A stretch of DNA of 64,000 nucleotides from Psilocybe azurescens (Eukaryota; Basidiomycota; Agaricomycetes; Agaricales; Agrocybaceae): the NCBI GenBank assembly GCA_023853785.1, contig JAJIRX010000601.1, forward strand, positions 166,471-230,470, in the 5' to 3' direction. The notes beneath the pieces are model-generated. The model had not been told where the DNA came from. It saw only the letters and a list, made by a program, of their open reading frames with translations, and ran no database searches. The position numbers and the translations under genes are program-made. Of this stretch, positions 1 to 12,141 are shown piece by piece; positions within the stretch are counted from its first letter, which is position 1; each line of letters begins with the position of its first letter.

Positions 1-2990
1 TCATTACACCTTTGATGCTGTACATGCTTTGAGTGCTAAGTTCTATGTACTGTGTAATGTTACAGGTGAAATATGTGATGTTGATTGTAGTTGACATGTG
101 TCACCTTTGTGGGCACTGTTCAACTGGTAATGAACATGTATTCCATGCTGTGGTGTGCATTCTTCTCCTTGTTGAACACTCTCTTTCTTTTGATGACCAT
201 AAGCTTCTGCATCATCTTTGGTGAGCCTGCTTTCTGTTTCTGGTTGAGCTTGTTCTGATAGCAACACATTTTAGTTTCCATGCAATGCTGTGGGTGGAAG
301 AACATCTACCATCTCTCCTATCAATGTTAATGCTTTCAGCATGATGTTCATCAACACAGAATTGTTCTTGTGTTTATATGCTACAAAGGACATAGTGGCC
401 CATACCATGTCTCCAGCCTCAAATGCTGCTGGTTCAATGTGGTTCACACTGTTGTGCAGTGAGCAACTTCTTTACAGTGTTTGATCTGATTCTCACCTTA
501 TCCTTCCTTGTTCATCAGCATCTTCTCATAGATAGTCTACCTTGTTATCCATGCTATGTATAAAGTTAGTGCTATGGATTCAGGTGAGAGTGCCACATGG
601 ATCAACTCCCATGTTGAATGGCATTCCTGGTTCCATAGGTGCATGTCATTGTTCCATGAAATACCAAGCACTGGCATCGATTACTTTATGTCCTTTGTAC
701 AATTCTGCTTGCCATGGGTTGACTTTCATGTTTTCCCCTTTGAGGTATGTGGTCATCAATGAGTGTACCTTCTCAACATTGCTTATGTTGTTATTGAATG
801 ATGACATGCTTAGTCCAGTTATTCTTACTGCTTGTTGAAGATATCTTGCTCTGTGTTTCAGTGTGCTTGTATTATGTGTTCTGTATGAATTTTTCTGTGA
901 GTAGCTGTATTTCTCCTTGTGTTTATTATCACTCCACACAATGCATATGGGTGGCAGGTTGCTGCAGCATATGATACTATGTATATGGAATGTCTCTTCC
1001 ATCATATCATCTCCAGCCTTTCTTGTTACTCACCATGAATGTGGTTGCTTAATGAACACTACATTGTACTTTCCCTTCTATCAACAATGTCTTCAGCTAC
1101 TGAATAACACTTTGTTTATATAGTAGTGTGGGCTTACATCAAATTCTGCTATTGCAGTCAATTCTTTCATGTTGTGTTGTGTCTACATGTGCCTGCTCTA
1201 ATATGGCTTTGGCCTCTATCAAATTGTAGCTGGGATCCATGTACTGCAAATTTTGTCTCAATGCTTGTATTTTTTGGCATGTGTTGCTCAATTATATGGT
1301 ATATTTGGCCTTATTTTTATTTTTGTTTATATTTTGTTATGTTTACCCTTTTCTTTAACAATGGTTCTTAGTATGCTCAATCTTTGTATTATGTCCTCAG
1401 TGCTTGACTGAATTCTTTGCATTGTGTAATGTCTTGTACCTGTTTTTCTCTCTTTTTTCTCTATTTTCTTCGGACTTTGCTATACCATTTGGTTCAATAA
1501 TCAATTAGGAATTTTGGCAGGTAAGCTGCATCCATTCTCTTTCTGTGATGTTGGCATTCATTAGTTCCTATACATAATCACTGTCAGTGTTTAGTCAGAT
1601 TTCAAGTCCTGTATGATCCTATGGACACAATCTGTTACTTTAATGTATTATGTCTCTACTAGTGACACTTGGTTTCATTCATATTTCTGTTCTTTATTTT
1701 TATTTTTTCTGCTCTCTTGACATGAATAATTAATTGCTCTATGCAGTACTTCATCCCACAGACAAAACAAAAATGTGATCAACCATTTTGTGCTTTTGGA
1801 ATGCAATATTTTGCACTTGCTTATGTTAAATTTTTCATTGTCATGTTTACACATGTATCTGATGAATGTTATCAATGTGGTATGTTGTGTTATTGATCTC
1901 AATTCCCACATCCCTAATAGTCTGCATTTGACAATTGTATCTTTGCCCTAGTTTTTCTTTTTTCTTCAATATATCAAATACATATATTGGATGTTCCTTG
2001 GTGCAGTGTTTCTTTGCATTCTGTGGAGCATTACAAGCATTACAACCCTTTCAATCATGTTCTGGTACTTAATGTGCCTTGCAATGATGACAACTTCATC
2101 TGCTATATAACACATTTCATATATTTATGCTTATCCAATGTTCTTTTGTGTTGGGCCATCTGCTCATTCTTTAGGTAAACTACACTCTGTTGCAGTCTCT
2201 TAGTTATTGCACTTTACTTGTACTCATCATACCCATTGAATTTTCAGGGAAGGTTCACTGTGTGCTACTCTGTGGACTCTGACAGACATTGATGCTAGCA
2301 CCACCAGTTGTGTTTCGCTTTGTGCTATACCTTTATTATTATTTTTCAACAAGCAAGGCTCATAGTGTAACCTAAAACCTATAAAAACCTTATGTATTTT
2401 CCATCATTGAACAGCACTCACCATGGTATCCACTTTGAATACACCTTTGAATTATCTCTGATTTTTATTTCCCATTACTCCCTCTGATTTATTATATCAA
2501 TTGTTCAATATGGTTTCTATTGATCCCAGCTCTGTTCCCGCTTCTGGAGCACGCTGTGTTACACATATAGTTCCATGAAATGCTGCACCCATTGATCATG
2601 TATGCATTTTCTTTTGACCATATCTTTTGATTTTTCAACTAATCTCTTGTTTTTTTTTTTCTTTTTCTGTCTTATTTCCGAAGGCCTAGGGTTGGATCCT
2701 CTGCTCATACATTTGTTTTGTCATGGCAATGTTCTTGCAGTAGACAAGGATGTCGTCTATGAAGAAGATACACTTATGTACATGTCTTCTGACAACAAGA
2801 CCGTTGACTGTTGTGGTGATTATGTCACCTCTTCAAATGTATTAGATAATATAATTTCGTGCACATTCTGGTGTAAAAAAGAAAAAGGGACTCGTAATGC
2901 TGGGAAAAGTCTCAGCCCTCAACATCAAGTTAGTGTATGTCCGATGAATTTGTCATCGAGGACAATAATAGTCAACATCTGACCGTTATT
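1..2990 (-). mobile_element. Decayed Ty3/gypsy-like LTR retrotransposon pol region
   Basis: On the minus strand, fragments of a pol polyprotein can be read in the expected order. Around 2700-2850 the reading CIFFIDDILVYCKN contains the reverse-transcriptase active-site block with its Asp pair. About 2.3 kb further on, around 375-440, FEAGDMVW matches the start of the integrase C-terminal region, where gypsy elements have F..GD.VW. The spacing between them fits an RT-RNaseH-integrase order. Every frame is closed by stops, so this is a relic and no single CDS is called. No LTR was found inside the window, and the element probably continues past position 1. Base composition is odd: positions 1 to about 2560 hold only about five CG dinucleotides, with TG and CA abundant. 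Family level (Ty3/gypsy) is inferred from the two motifs only. Confidence 0.65.
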
Positions 2991-3470
2991 GGTCCCATGC
3001 TTAGAAACATTGGTAAAAACACATCTGTGTCACTGTGGCGAAGCTTTCACAGGTTGTAGTCTTCCAGCGCATTGAAATCGAATATGTTGCCCATTCTGTC
3101 GAGGTTGAATGCATCACCCCTGGTCACCCCTAACGAAAGATTCCAAATGATATTCAATTGATGAAGGCTAAATATGCAAATATGAATCAGCATGGTAGGC
3201 ACGGGGATGAAAGCTGAGAATAGACCTTTTCGATGAGTGGTGTGTTGCAATAAGAGGGGCTTGTACCAAAAGTCCGTTTCTGAGCCTTTTCAACCTTCTC
3301 AAAATTTCGTGAGAATTGAATGAAGTAACAGTGCGGAACCGGTTGATGTTAAGTGGACTGAAGTAACAGACTAAGTTGCTTAAACAAGCTATTCTGCTCG
3401 ATATTTGCTTCATTTCTAGTCACCTGTGTCGCTTGAATTACGATATATGCATGCCAGCCACTGACAGAGG
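2991..3470. other. Intergenic, nothing recognised
   Basis: This stretch lies between the retroelement relic and the first copy of the tandem duplication. CpG is present at normal density again. Short ORFs exist on the minus strand, but none resembles a known family and none has supporting splice structure. Confidence 0.5.
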
Positions 3471-4850
3471 ACGGCGGGTGGGGATTGGGGTGGATCTGGA
3501 GCGAGTTACGGCAATTAATAGTGGCGGAGCTTAAAGTCAAAAACTTTCTAATCATTGCGGAACTCCCCACAACACAAGTTGCAATTCACCACTCAGCACA
3601 AAGGTTCGTCCTTGATTGCCTGACTTAACCTTTACCAAGCTAGTTTTGACCTGCATATTCAGTTCTCAATGGGCTATCATTTTAAATCTTTCGTTAAGGG
3701 ATATGCATTTGACAATGAGAAAATAGGTGCCGTTTTCGAGTTCGATCACTTGAAAGACCCATCCAAGGTTCTTAGAATCATCGATTATGCCCTCGAAAGA
3801 ATTGTAAACAGTGAAGCGGATGTGGCTTTCACCGTTGCTTATAGGCTTGGAGCCGAGGATGAAATGCTGTCCGTAATTGTCATTGACGATGATTTCGACG
3901 AGGAGAAATTAAAGAACAGCCCCATGAGGCCCCTTCATCCCGAACTTGACCAATACATGAACATTCTTACTGGGCCAGGCATCTGGATGAATCAGAACTA
4001 CTATAATGGTGAGTGCTAAATTCTTGATTCTGTGCTGTCAACGCTGATCTCTTCCGCATTCCGTACATAGCTCATTACGCCCGGCGTTGATTCAGCCTTT
4101 CGTCGTCGATTATTCTTTACCGCTTCATATGGGATAGGAGAATTGGACAGACTTAATGGAGTCAAAATGTTATCTGCTTTGTAAATGCACACTTATGCTT
4201 GATACCATATTCGCAATGCGTCATCACCGTGATTCCCAGCCACTTATTCATGTGACGCTACACTAACTGTAGGGGGATTTTTGATGGTCGGCCCAATATC
4301 GGTCATAATACCGCACTTTCCCCAGAATATCAGGTAGGCAATGAAACAATGGATAAATGTGTTGGCAGTAAGCCCAACTCCCACCTCAGTGACGACATAC
4401 TGAGATTCGCTGCCCTCGTGGCTCACTCAGATCCAATGTTCGAGCATATACCACACATATATTGTGCCACACCGATCTCGAGTACGACATTGACACTCTG
4501 GACTACTATGCCCAACGATGTTTATGGCACCTGGAGATCGATCGCCCCAGCTTCATAATCGGCAGAACAGTGGGCGTCTGGCCCCTTATCATCCGTGATA
4601 TCTCTCCAGAACTGCTGTATCACTTCCTCCAAATATCTTGCGAACGGAAGGACCATTGAACAACACATTCCATGCCGCATTTGTATCCACCGAACCTCAA
4701 TATCACTCACTGTGCCACCTTCGTTCCTATATTTATGATCGTGCTATCTGTTCTGATGCCGCCTGGTCAGGGGTCTTGTTGGTCATGTCATTTCACTTCA
4801 TATTGCAACGTACTGCCATCATCGAGTAATGGCCATTCTTCGGAGACGCT
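3470..4850 (+). repeat. Tandem duplication, copy 1
   Basis: This segment is repeated about 2.55 kb downstream (roughly 6015-7395). Matching landmarks are the upstream CAACTCGCCACTCAGCACAAAGG-like stretch, the ORF beginning at 3669 (copy 2 at 6223), its splice donor and 3' exon, the block starting CAGGTAGGCAATGAAAC at 4331 (copy 2 at 6911), and the final block ending in ATCGAGTAA near 4829. The offset drifts only from 2554 to 2580 bases, so the copies are collinear. The copies differ by scattered substitutions and small indels. Confidence 0.85.
3669..4829 (+). CDS. Hypothetical protein, duplicated gene copy 1 (unrecognised)
   Basis: The first exon starts at ATG 3669 and encodes an acidic segment with the motif VIVIDDDFDEEKLKNSP and the downstream RPLHPELDQYMNIL. 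The exon ends at an AATG|GTGAGT donor near 4007. Splicing to the AG before CTCATTACGCC (about 4070) would give a 124-residue protein ending in AHYARR. Alternatively the gene continues: a block from about 4342 has conserved codons (HTDLEYDIDTLDYY) and an end with AICSDAAWS closing at the TAA near 4829, and the same block is conserved in copy 2. The downstream frames are interrupted, so either the copy is decayed or bases are missing. I do not recognise the family, and no signal peptide or membrane segment is visible in exon 1. The existence of a coding exon is well supported by its conservation in copy 2; the full structure is not. Confidence 0.5.
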
Positions 4851-6014
4851 CTAGCTCAACCGCTGTTAGGATCATTGGAAATTCTGCTGACGACAATGTT
4901 TCGTGATTTAGTAGAAGCATAAAATGCTGAATCATATACACCATCGGCTATAGTAAAACTAGCTTTAGAATATTCAAATTACTGTAAAGCAGTAAAATTG
5001 TAGCTAATATGATCAGGTACGAATGAACAGGAGATAATCTACCAAGGATGTGATTATATCTAACTCATCATCGGGGGCTTAGAAATGGATTGGTTTGCCA
5101 AGGTGATAAGATTCTAGGAGGTTAATTTCACTCACTCACAGTGAAGGTTCCGATAAGTGAGAACTGACTTGAATAGCGAGTAGATACAGAAACTGTATCG
5201 GTGCGTTCAGCGTTCTAAAGGCAGCGTTTCAAGAAGCTACAAATTAAAAACACATGTTATTGATGCCTACTTTATACGAAATATGCGATAACGAAAGATT
5301 CTACGGAATAAATAATCTAAGTCTAACGAGATGGGTTGACCAAACACACCCTGAAAGGCGGTGTAACGTTCATGCATTCCAGATAATTGTGGACGATAAG
5401 TGTGAGAAATAAGACAAACAAGATTCACCGGAGCTTTCTGAGATATGAGCTATAACTGTCGAGTTGAAAGAAAGGAAGCATATATGCGCACTCTACGTGT
5501 ACACCAACCGAGCAGGTAGTCACCTAAAGCGTCTCAGAGCAAGATCCGAACCCATAGTAATACTACTACTGCCTAGTTTAAATCGGTCATTCCTTTCCGA
5601 ACAGCGATTACTCAACTTGAATCCCTTTGTTGATTCCGACTTTGAGTTTCAAACAAGGCTGTAGCCGCCATAAAGCTACTGCTCCTGTCAATTTTGATAT
5701 TCAAAGTTCAGTAACTGGAAAATACTGTGAGATCGAGAGTCGAACACCGCCACACTTCACTCTTTAAGTACTACATTCCCCTGCGAGGCTCTGTGGTGCC
5801 TGTGTACATTCCCGAATTCGGTGTGGACAAACCATCAGATCGGGTTGGTCTAAACATGACCAGTGAACTTTTTATTTGACCTGGGTACCGGTTGAGCGAT
5901 TCTTCCAGAATATTGTATCTTCAAATCATCCTTAACAGAAAGAAAAGGCTTTCACTCCGTAACGCTAGGAATTGTCGATGCTGCTACTTAATCTTAATGC
6001 GGATTTTAATCATC
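4851..6014. other. Spacer between duplicated copies, nothing recognised
   Basis: About 1.16 kb separates the two copies. I see no long ORF with family resemblance and no RNA gene. A short ORF at 5464-5664 has no recognisable motif. Confidence 0.5.
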
Positions 6015-7395
6015 GGAGGGCCGGCGGTGGATCGGGTTGGAGTCTGTGGGAACCCGGGCAAGTAACCAACACAGGCGGAGTTTAAAGTCAGAGCTATTTA
6101 ATCATCGCGAACTATCTCGGCACTTCCCACATCCCGAATTGCAACTCGCCACTCAGCACAAAGGTCGGTCTTTGATTGCCTAACCCTACCAAGATAGTTT
6201 TAATCTGCATATTCAGTCATCAATGGGCCATCATCTAAAACCTTTCGTCAGAGGGGATATGCATTTGACCGTGAGAAAATAGGCGCCGTTTTCGAGTTCG
6301 ATCACTTGAAAGACCCATCCAAGGTTCTTAGTATCATCGGTTTTGTCTTAGAGAGAATTGTAAACAGTGAAGCGGATGTGGCTTTGACCGTTGTTTATAA
6401 GCCTGGAGCCGAAAATGAAATGCTGTCCGTGATTGTCATCGACGATGATTTCGACGAGGAGAAATTAAAGAACAGCCCCATGAGGCCCCTTCATCCCGAA
6501 CTTAACCAGTACATGAACATTCTTACTGGACCATGTGTCTGGATGGAGCAGAACAATCATGATGGTGAGTGCTAAATTCTTGATTCTGTACTGTCAACGC
6601 TGATCTCTTCTACATTCCGTAGCTCATTACGCCCGGCGTTGATTCAGTCTTTCGTCGTCGATTATTCTTTACCGCATAGGAGAATTAGACAGACATAATG
6701 GAGTAGAAATGTTATCTGCTTTATAAAGGCACATTTATGTCTGTATTCTTTAAGGACCGTGTTGCTATAGCTCTCTTGTTACTATGTTCGCAACGTGTCT
6801 TCACCGTGATTCCCAGCCACTTATCCATGTAACGACGCACTAACTGTGGGGAGGGATTTCTGACGGTCGACCCAGTATCGGTCATAATACGGCACTTGCC
6901 CTCAGTATCTCAGGTAGGCAATGAAACAATGGATAAATGTGTTGGCAGTAAGCCCAACTCCCACCTCAATGGCGATATATATACTAAGTATCGCTGCCCT
7001 CGTGGCTCACTCGGATCCATTGTTCAAGCATATACCGCACAGAGAATGTTCCACACCGTTCTCGAGCACGATATTGACGCTCTTGACTATACCCCCAGGA
7101 TGGTGATGGCATCTGGAACTCGATCGCGTCGGCTTCACAATAGGCAGAACGATGGGCGTCCGACCCTCTGTCCTCCGTGATATCTCTCCACAACTCCTGT
7201 TTCAGTTTCCTCCAAATATCTTGCGAACGGAAAGACCATTTAACAACACATTGCATGCGGTATAGAACAGCTGAGGCTATGTCGCCTTCGTTTCTATATT
7301 TGCGATAGTGCTATTTGCTCTGATGCCGCCTGGTCAGTGGCTTTGCTGGCCATGTCACCTCGTTTCATATTGCAACATAATGCCATCATAGACGA
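6015..7395 (+). repeat. Tandem duplication, copy 2
   Basis: Second copy of the segment at about 3470-4850, same orientation. The 3' part is conserved to the end of the shared block (GATGCCGCCTGGTCAG at about 7324, against about 4756 in copy 1). Confidence 0.85.
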
Positions 7396-7400
7396 GTAAA
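6223..7400 (+). pseudogene. Hypothetical duplicated gene copy 2, frame broken near the start
   Basis: The ATG at 6223 corresponds to ATG 3669 of copy 1. The reading frame is lost after about ten codons: copy 2 has AGAGGGGATATG where copy 1 has AAGGGATATG, a 2-base difference, which leads to a stop at about 6280. Downstream the ancestral frame is open again from an internal ATG at 6306 and keeps the DDDFDEEKLKNSP motif, the splice donor near 6563 and the AHYARR exon. A final conserved block around 7270-7400 contains AICSDAAWS and ends in IIDE and a stop. Translation from 6306 would give an N-terminally shortened protein. Product unknown. Confidence 0.5.
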
Positions 7401-8598
7401 GATAAAAGCGTGTCTGCCAGGATGTACGACTGAACGGACAGCTATACCTACAGAATCCGTATAAGAACAGTAGAGGAGACAAGTTGTATACAGACATAGG
7501 TGCACCAATTCAAGGCAGGCAGGATCCCATCCATCATATTTACCCAATCATCTTTTACAAGATGCAGTGGTAAAATATCATCGCAGTAACACACTGCACC
7601 AATGACGGGAAGAATCTGCAAAAACTGGAAGGATGAATGAACAGCGACAACACAAAGTCGTAGGTTAAACACCCACAATTCTAGGGTTATCGCTTCAAAC
7701 GCCCTGATCGGTAGCGTTGAGACTGAACGAAAGAGCTATGAGGAAGGGTAAAAAAAGATAATTAGTCTGATATACCGTCCCAATGGAGAGTAAGGAAGGA
7801 GGAAAGCGGAAAATTTGGCCCCAGGTGAGTTAAAACCGGACAAAAAACAGCGCAAACTCGTCGTCCGGCTAAATTGTCTGGGCATGTTTACCCATAAAGG
7901 CAGAACAAGGACACTAGAATATCCAAAAATCGATCGCGATTAATGGCATGATTTGGTCCACTTTCAGAGGTGGGATAATTCGGTATTAGTTTTGCCTATG
8001 CGGTGTCATCACGGCGGTCTCAGAAATTAAGTTGTAGATGGATAGTACGAGCAACATACGGCATCCCACTATAACCCCATAGCCCGAACGCCGAGAATCC
8101 ACAGTGCAGTTATCGAAGCCGGATGTCCTCGGTCAGAATGTTAGACCCTTGGTTCGATGAAAATTTTCAGCACCTGAGACATGGGAATCATGGGGATATG
8201 TCTAACCATTGTATACTCGATGCTTAGGCTAACCAAGTGCTGTGTAAGCAATCGACTTCGTTCGTTGAAGCTATGGGGCCTGCCATTGAATTTTTTAATA
8301 TTGCAGTAGAAACCATCTCGGGTACCACTCATGTCAGCAAATTGACTGATATATCTTGAAAGGTAGGTGCTGTTATTCCGTAGTGGAACCGTGTCGGGAC
8401 AAGATGAAATATCATTCGAACGTCCTCTACAGAGAGCATTAGATATGGAAGCAACAACTCGATTTTTAGATGCTTACCTTGTTTACAACAGAGTAGGGTA
8501 TTATTACGATCTACAGTATCTGATATGAGTTCCCATGAATAATTATTGGAAGTATACCATACCTATAGTACATATTAACGGTTCAGGACCACCGTATA
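7401..8598. other. Intergenic, nothing recognised
   Basis: Only short ORFs without family resemblance are visible. The stretch lies downstream of MDM35 (which is on the minus strand) and downstream of the duplicated block. Confidence 0.5.
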
Positions 8599-8968
8599 CT
8601 AGGACGATTTCGTAGGTGGAAGAGGGGGAATAGGTTCAACCAGTGGATTTTCGTCTCTCGCCTGCTGCAATAGCGTATCCAAACCACGTTCTTTAACCGC
8701 AATCTGCATTGAAAATACATCAGAGTTGGAATTTCGTGAAACAATAAAAACATAATTCACGTACCTGGATACACGATTTATATTCCTCCCAAACCTTCCC
8801 GCACTTCTGGTTGAATTCGTCCGCCTTTTTTTGGGAATATGCAGCACGTGTATCGGAGGATTTGCCAGCGGCTACTGCTGGTTCCAAATAGCCTTCAAAC
8901 CAGGAGTTGAAGCAGGAATCATACTTCTGTTTGAGTGGTGTGCATTCTGGGGAGAGACTCTGAGACAT
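8599..8968 (-). CDS. MDM35: Mdm35/TRIAP1-like mitochondrial intermembrane-space protein
   Basis: Two exons, 8968-8765 and 8703-8599, with a 61-bp GT..AG intron, give 102 residues starting MSQSLSPECTPLKQKYDSC. The protein has a twin CX9C arrangement, C-TPLKQKYDS-C and C-GKVWEEYKS-C, which is the disulfide-stabilised helix-loop-helix of the Mdm35 family. Known members bind Ups1/PRELI-type lipid-transfer proteins in the intermembrane space, protect them from proteolysis and support phosphatidic acid transfer for cardiolipin synthesis. They are imported by the Mia40 pathway, consistent with the absence of a cleavable presequence here. The start is set at MSQ because the ORF upstream lacks family similarity and the CX9C core follows at the usual distance. 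The proline-rich tail (PIPPLPPTKSS) is typical of fungal members. Phases agree and no break is seen. Confidence 0.93.
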
Positions 8969-9414
8969 TGTGGAGAAATAGGATTCGCACTGGTGACGAC
9001 AGTTGATTAGTCGTTCGGCACGGACTTTGAATGTACTCAAAACTTCTGCACGCAATGCCAAACACGATCGGCGATCAATAACCAGCAGTATAAATGCCGG
9101 TTCAAGTTGTTTTTCAGCCATCCAGTTGTCCAGGTCCACCAACTCATTCGCGCTGTTTCTCCACGCTAACTTCGCGGCCCCCGTCACCACTATTCACAGC
9201 CTTGTTGATTTGTTTCTATGTATATCCTATATCGTTTCATGCCTGTATCACTAGGGTAGTTTTTTATTGCCGTTAACCTCCAACCGCCCAACAACCAATG
9301 ACAGCCATTTGATATCAATGGCAAGATACATATATTGACAAATTTTGAAGACAACTAAGGCTAAATAATCATGATGTAAATAGACCGTAAAGTGCGCATA
9401 AGATTGCTATTCAT
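8969..9414. other. Upstream region of MDM35 and 3' flank of the PLAC8 gene
   Basis: Both neighbouring genes are on the minus strand, so this 446-bp gap carries the MDM35 promoter and the PLAC8 transcript end. No specific site could be assigned. Confidence 0.5.
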
Positions 9415-10092
9415 CTATTTTTGCTGATTTCCGAAACTCTCCTCTTCAAGCTCGAGCTCCCGACTGCCTTGAATGAGATCGCAGGACTGACAGCAGAACG
9501 GGGCGCAACAATCACTCGTGCCACTACCCCGAATGTTGTATCGGTTGCGGATATTACGACGTGTCTCGATCTGCACATCAGGACGTTCATCAGTATATTA
9601 CCAAACATCTTGGCACCTTGGGCGGGCGCACCTGAAGAATCCAACCCATATCACAAGCAACCTCGATGCAGGCATATAGCATGCTGTCTCCTTCGGCGAT
9701 GATCCTGCGGCGGTCGGGGTCCGGGACACCATTCACGTTAAGGTACTGGAGGCGCCGACGGTTCTGTCCATGGGCAAGGCAGGGGCACCAGCATGCCAGG
9801 CAACCTTAATAGTCGTGAGCGGAGCGCTCAGATTTGTGGAGAGATATAAATACATTTGTTCATGTCCCCAAAGCAGTCCAGAAGTCCAAAGCTCCAATCT
9901 CGTTTTCCCTCATTGTCGACGGGGAGATTCAATGCGTTTCTGTTGCCTCCACCATTGATGACCATCTGAGGTCCAGCCTGAGGCTGGGTGGACTAAATAG
10001 ACGAGTTAGCGGATCAACAACTTTACAGTCCATGCAAAGTGAATCAATTTACTCACTTGAAGCACGTTTCCTTTCTCTGCGTTGGACGACAT
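9415..10092 (-). CDS. PLAC8 family cysteine-rich protein
   Basis: Four exons, 10092-10057, 9992-9854, 9804-9632 and 9570-9415, join in phase to give 167 residues starting MSSNAEKGNVLQ. The PLAC8 domain begins at NLPVDNEGKRDWSFGLLDC and includes the cysteine clusters CCLACWCPC (about residues 59-67) and CCAPFCCQSC (about 136-145), followed by the family's closing SRELELEE motif. PLAC8-domain proteins are small, often membrane-associated Cys-rich proteins; plant and fungal members have been linked to metal handling and cell-size control, but the role of this one is not known. The upstream ATG in the same exon region (MQRAAG) is out of frame with the PLAC8 coding exons, so MSS was chosen. The stop is TAG at 9415-9417. 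All introns are GT..AG and no frame break is seen. Confidence 0.9.
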
Positions 10093-10758
10093 GGGGGATC
10101 GCAAGCAAGAATGCCTGCAGCGCGCTGCATGAAGTGGGGACTTTATATCTGTATTGCCAAGATCCATATCAATTTACTTACTTTAGTTACGACACCGCCC
10201 TTGAAATTGTGGCCGCGATTTATTCCGCAAACACCGAATAGTTGTCAAGTGAACGCTCCTAAACATCTCTGTCTCTAGATAATGTATTCTTATGCAGCTG
10301 ATTTGTCGGTGCTTTGGAGGCGAATAGAATACTGAAACTCCAAACGCCCTTGATAAGGTTGTGAGTGGAGTAGAATTGAATGAAGATTGCGCAAACATGA
10401 TTTGCAAAATCGTATGTTAAGTTTCGCTGGGCATCACAATGCCGTTGACGGTGGAAAGAAAGGATCGTCGGCCGTGAGAATGAAGCAAGATAAAATAAAC
10501 GATTTTAGCTCAATCTAATCTTATCAATATATCCCACACTCCGCCCAAATGTCATGATTATCCAAACCTGCCCACGGTTCGTTCCTAGCTTCGCAAGCTC
10601 TGAATGGAAAACCGGACACGGGAGTCTTGAGGACGTTCTCAGGCGGGATAGACATCTCTTCCTGCTACTTCTACGTCTCTCATCTCATCTCTCACCTTTA
10701 GCCAGCTCACCATCTCCCCAGCCCTCAGGACAGTCGTAGCTAGGAAGGTTGCCCTCAA
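10093..10758. promoter_or_regulatory. Divergent promoter region of PLAC8 and alpha/beta hydrolase genes
   Basis: The PLAC8 gene runs left from 10092 and the hydrolase runs right from 10759, so both promoters must lie here. No individual element is identified with confidence. Confidence 0.5.
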
Positions 10759-12141
10759 ATGTCTTTGAGAATTGAGAAATATTCTCTTACCACACAGACT
10801 CACGGAATTCCATTGATATGTTCTATGAAGAAATACAGGCGGAATAGCGACCAAAATCCAATAGAGCCTGAAGGCCCCGGTGTCATTCTATTACTTGGGC
10901 ATGGTGCAGGATTCTGTGAGAGTGTCTTTACAGAATCTACGACGACTCACCAATATCACAGCGATCTATGCTAGCCAAAGAAACTTGGGAGCCGACTGTA
11001 GAAGACCTTTTTCAGCTAGATAGTGGGATGTTGGTTCGTGAGGCATGGGGACTCGACTGTCAAAACCATGGTGAGGCATGTACTCTGAACGAGGCCATTT
11101 TATCTCGTAAACCTGGAATACTAAGTATGTGACGGTTTCACGCAATATGAGATATACTCCTATTGACTTATCAATTTGGTAGCAATATGGGACTATGCGG
11201 ATGCCTTCGCCACGCTGTACAAGTCCGGCCTGCTTGATCCCTTAGGAAAGGGACACAAAGTCATACTATGCGGACATTCTGCGGGATCTGTAGGCGTGTA
11301 CGCTTCTCACTAATTCCCATATCTCGCCGATAGAAAGCCTAATGCATAAACAGAACTCTATCGACATCCTTCTTCAACCCACCTTCTAGAATTCCATTCG
11401 CGGGGATCATTCTAGTCGATCCGCCAATGTGGGGCACGGAGAAAGATGGCCATTTCTCGGACTTGTACAAGATGGTTCAAATGATGACCCCTATTAGACG
11501 AGATATCTGGAAGAGCTTTGACGCTGCCACACAGTGGTTGAGGGCGAGTCTTCCCATTGAGACTTGGGATTCAAGGGTTTTCGACGCTTATATTGTAAGT
11601 CTCGTAAATAGAGCGCCTTTACATTGTCAAGTGCATGAGTTATTGAAAATCAGCGCAGAAATATGGCATTCGATCTCTTCCAACAGCCTTTTACCCTGAC
11701 CACAAAGCTGGTGTTACGTTGACGACTCACAGACAAGAAGAAAACATTGCATTTACAGGAGAGATCTACATCCGTGATGCAGTAAATCGATTGAATATGA
11801 TCTGCAAGTATGTTCCAGTCCATCTGATCTACGGAGGTAGGAACGATATGTTGTAAGTGTCGACTCTTCCCATTTAAATCTGTCACTTTATCCAATAAAT
11901 GAATTCAGTGAGAGGGATGTTCAAGATTCTCTCATAAATCCGAAAGAGGGTAGAACGTTTGCATCTGTCGTACGCTTAGAGGACGCCGGACATCTTGTAC
12001 GTTTGTATCCTCGAAATAATAATTTATCCTATTATTTAATCTTGTTACTCAAAGGTTGTACAAGAAGCTCCTTCGAAATTGGCTGCCGCGATTTTAGCCA
12101 CACTGATTGCAGACAGTAAATTACTGTCAAGCAAGCTGTAA
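10759..12141 (+). CDS. Alpha/beta hydrolase-fold protein (serine hydrolase)
   Basis: Seven exons (10759-10915, 10975-11124, 11183-11297, 11390-11594, 11659-11852, 11909-11996, 12055-12141) join in consistent phase to a 331-residue protein. Hallmarks of the fold are visible in order: GHGAGFSKETWEP (oxyanion-hole region, about residues 48-60), the nucleophile elbow GHSAGS (about 132-137), YGGRNDML (probable acid residue) and DAGHLV (catalytic His). This gives a plausible Ser-Asp-His triad. No signal peptide is apparent, so an intracellular esterase, lipase or epoxide-hydrolase-like enzyme is likely, but the substrate cannot be told. The exon after the first intron starts in CC, restoring the Ser codon. 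No break is seen. Confidence 0.88.

Noticed and set aside
33..2982. Plus-strand ORFs in the first 3 kb
   Set aside because: They arise from the T-rich plus strand of the decayed minus-strand retroelement; the recognisable motifs are on the other strand.
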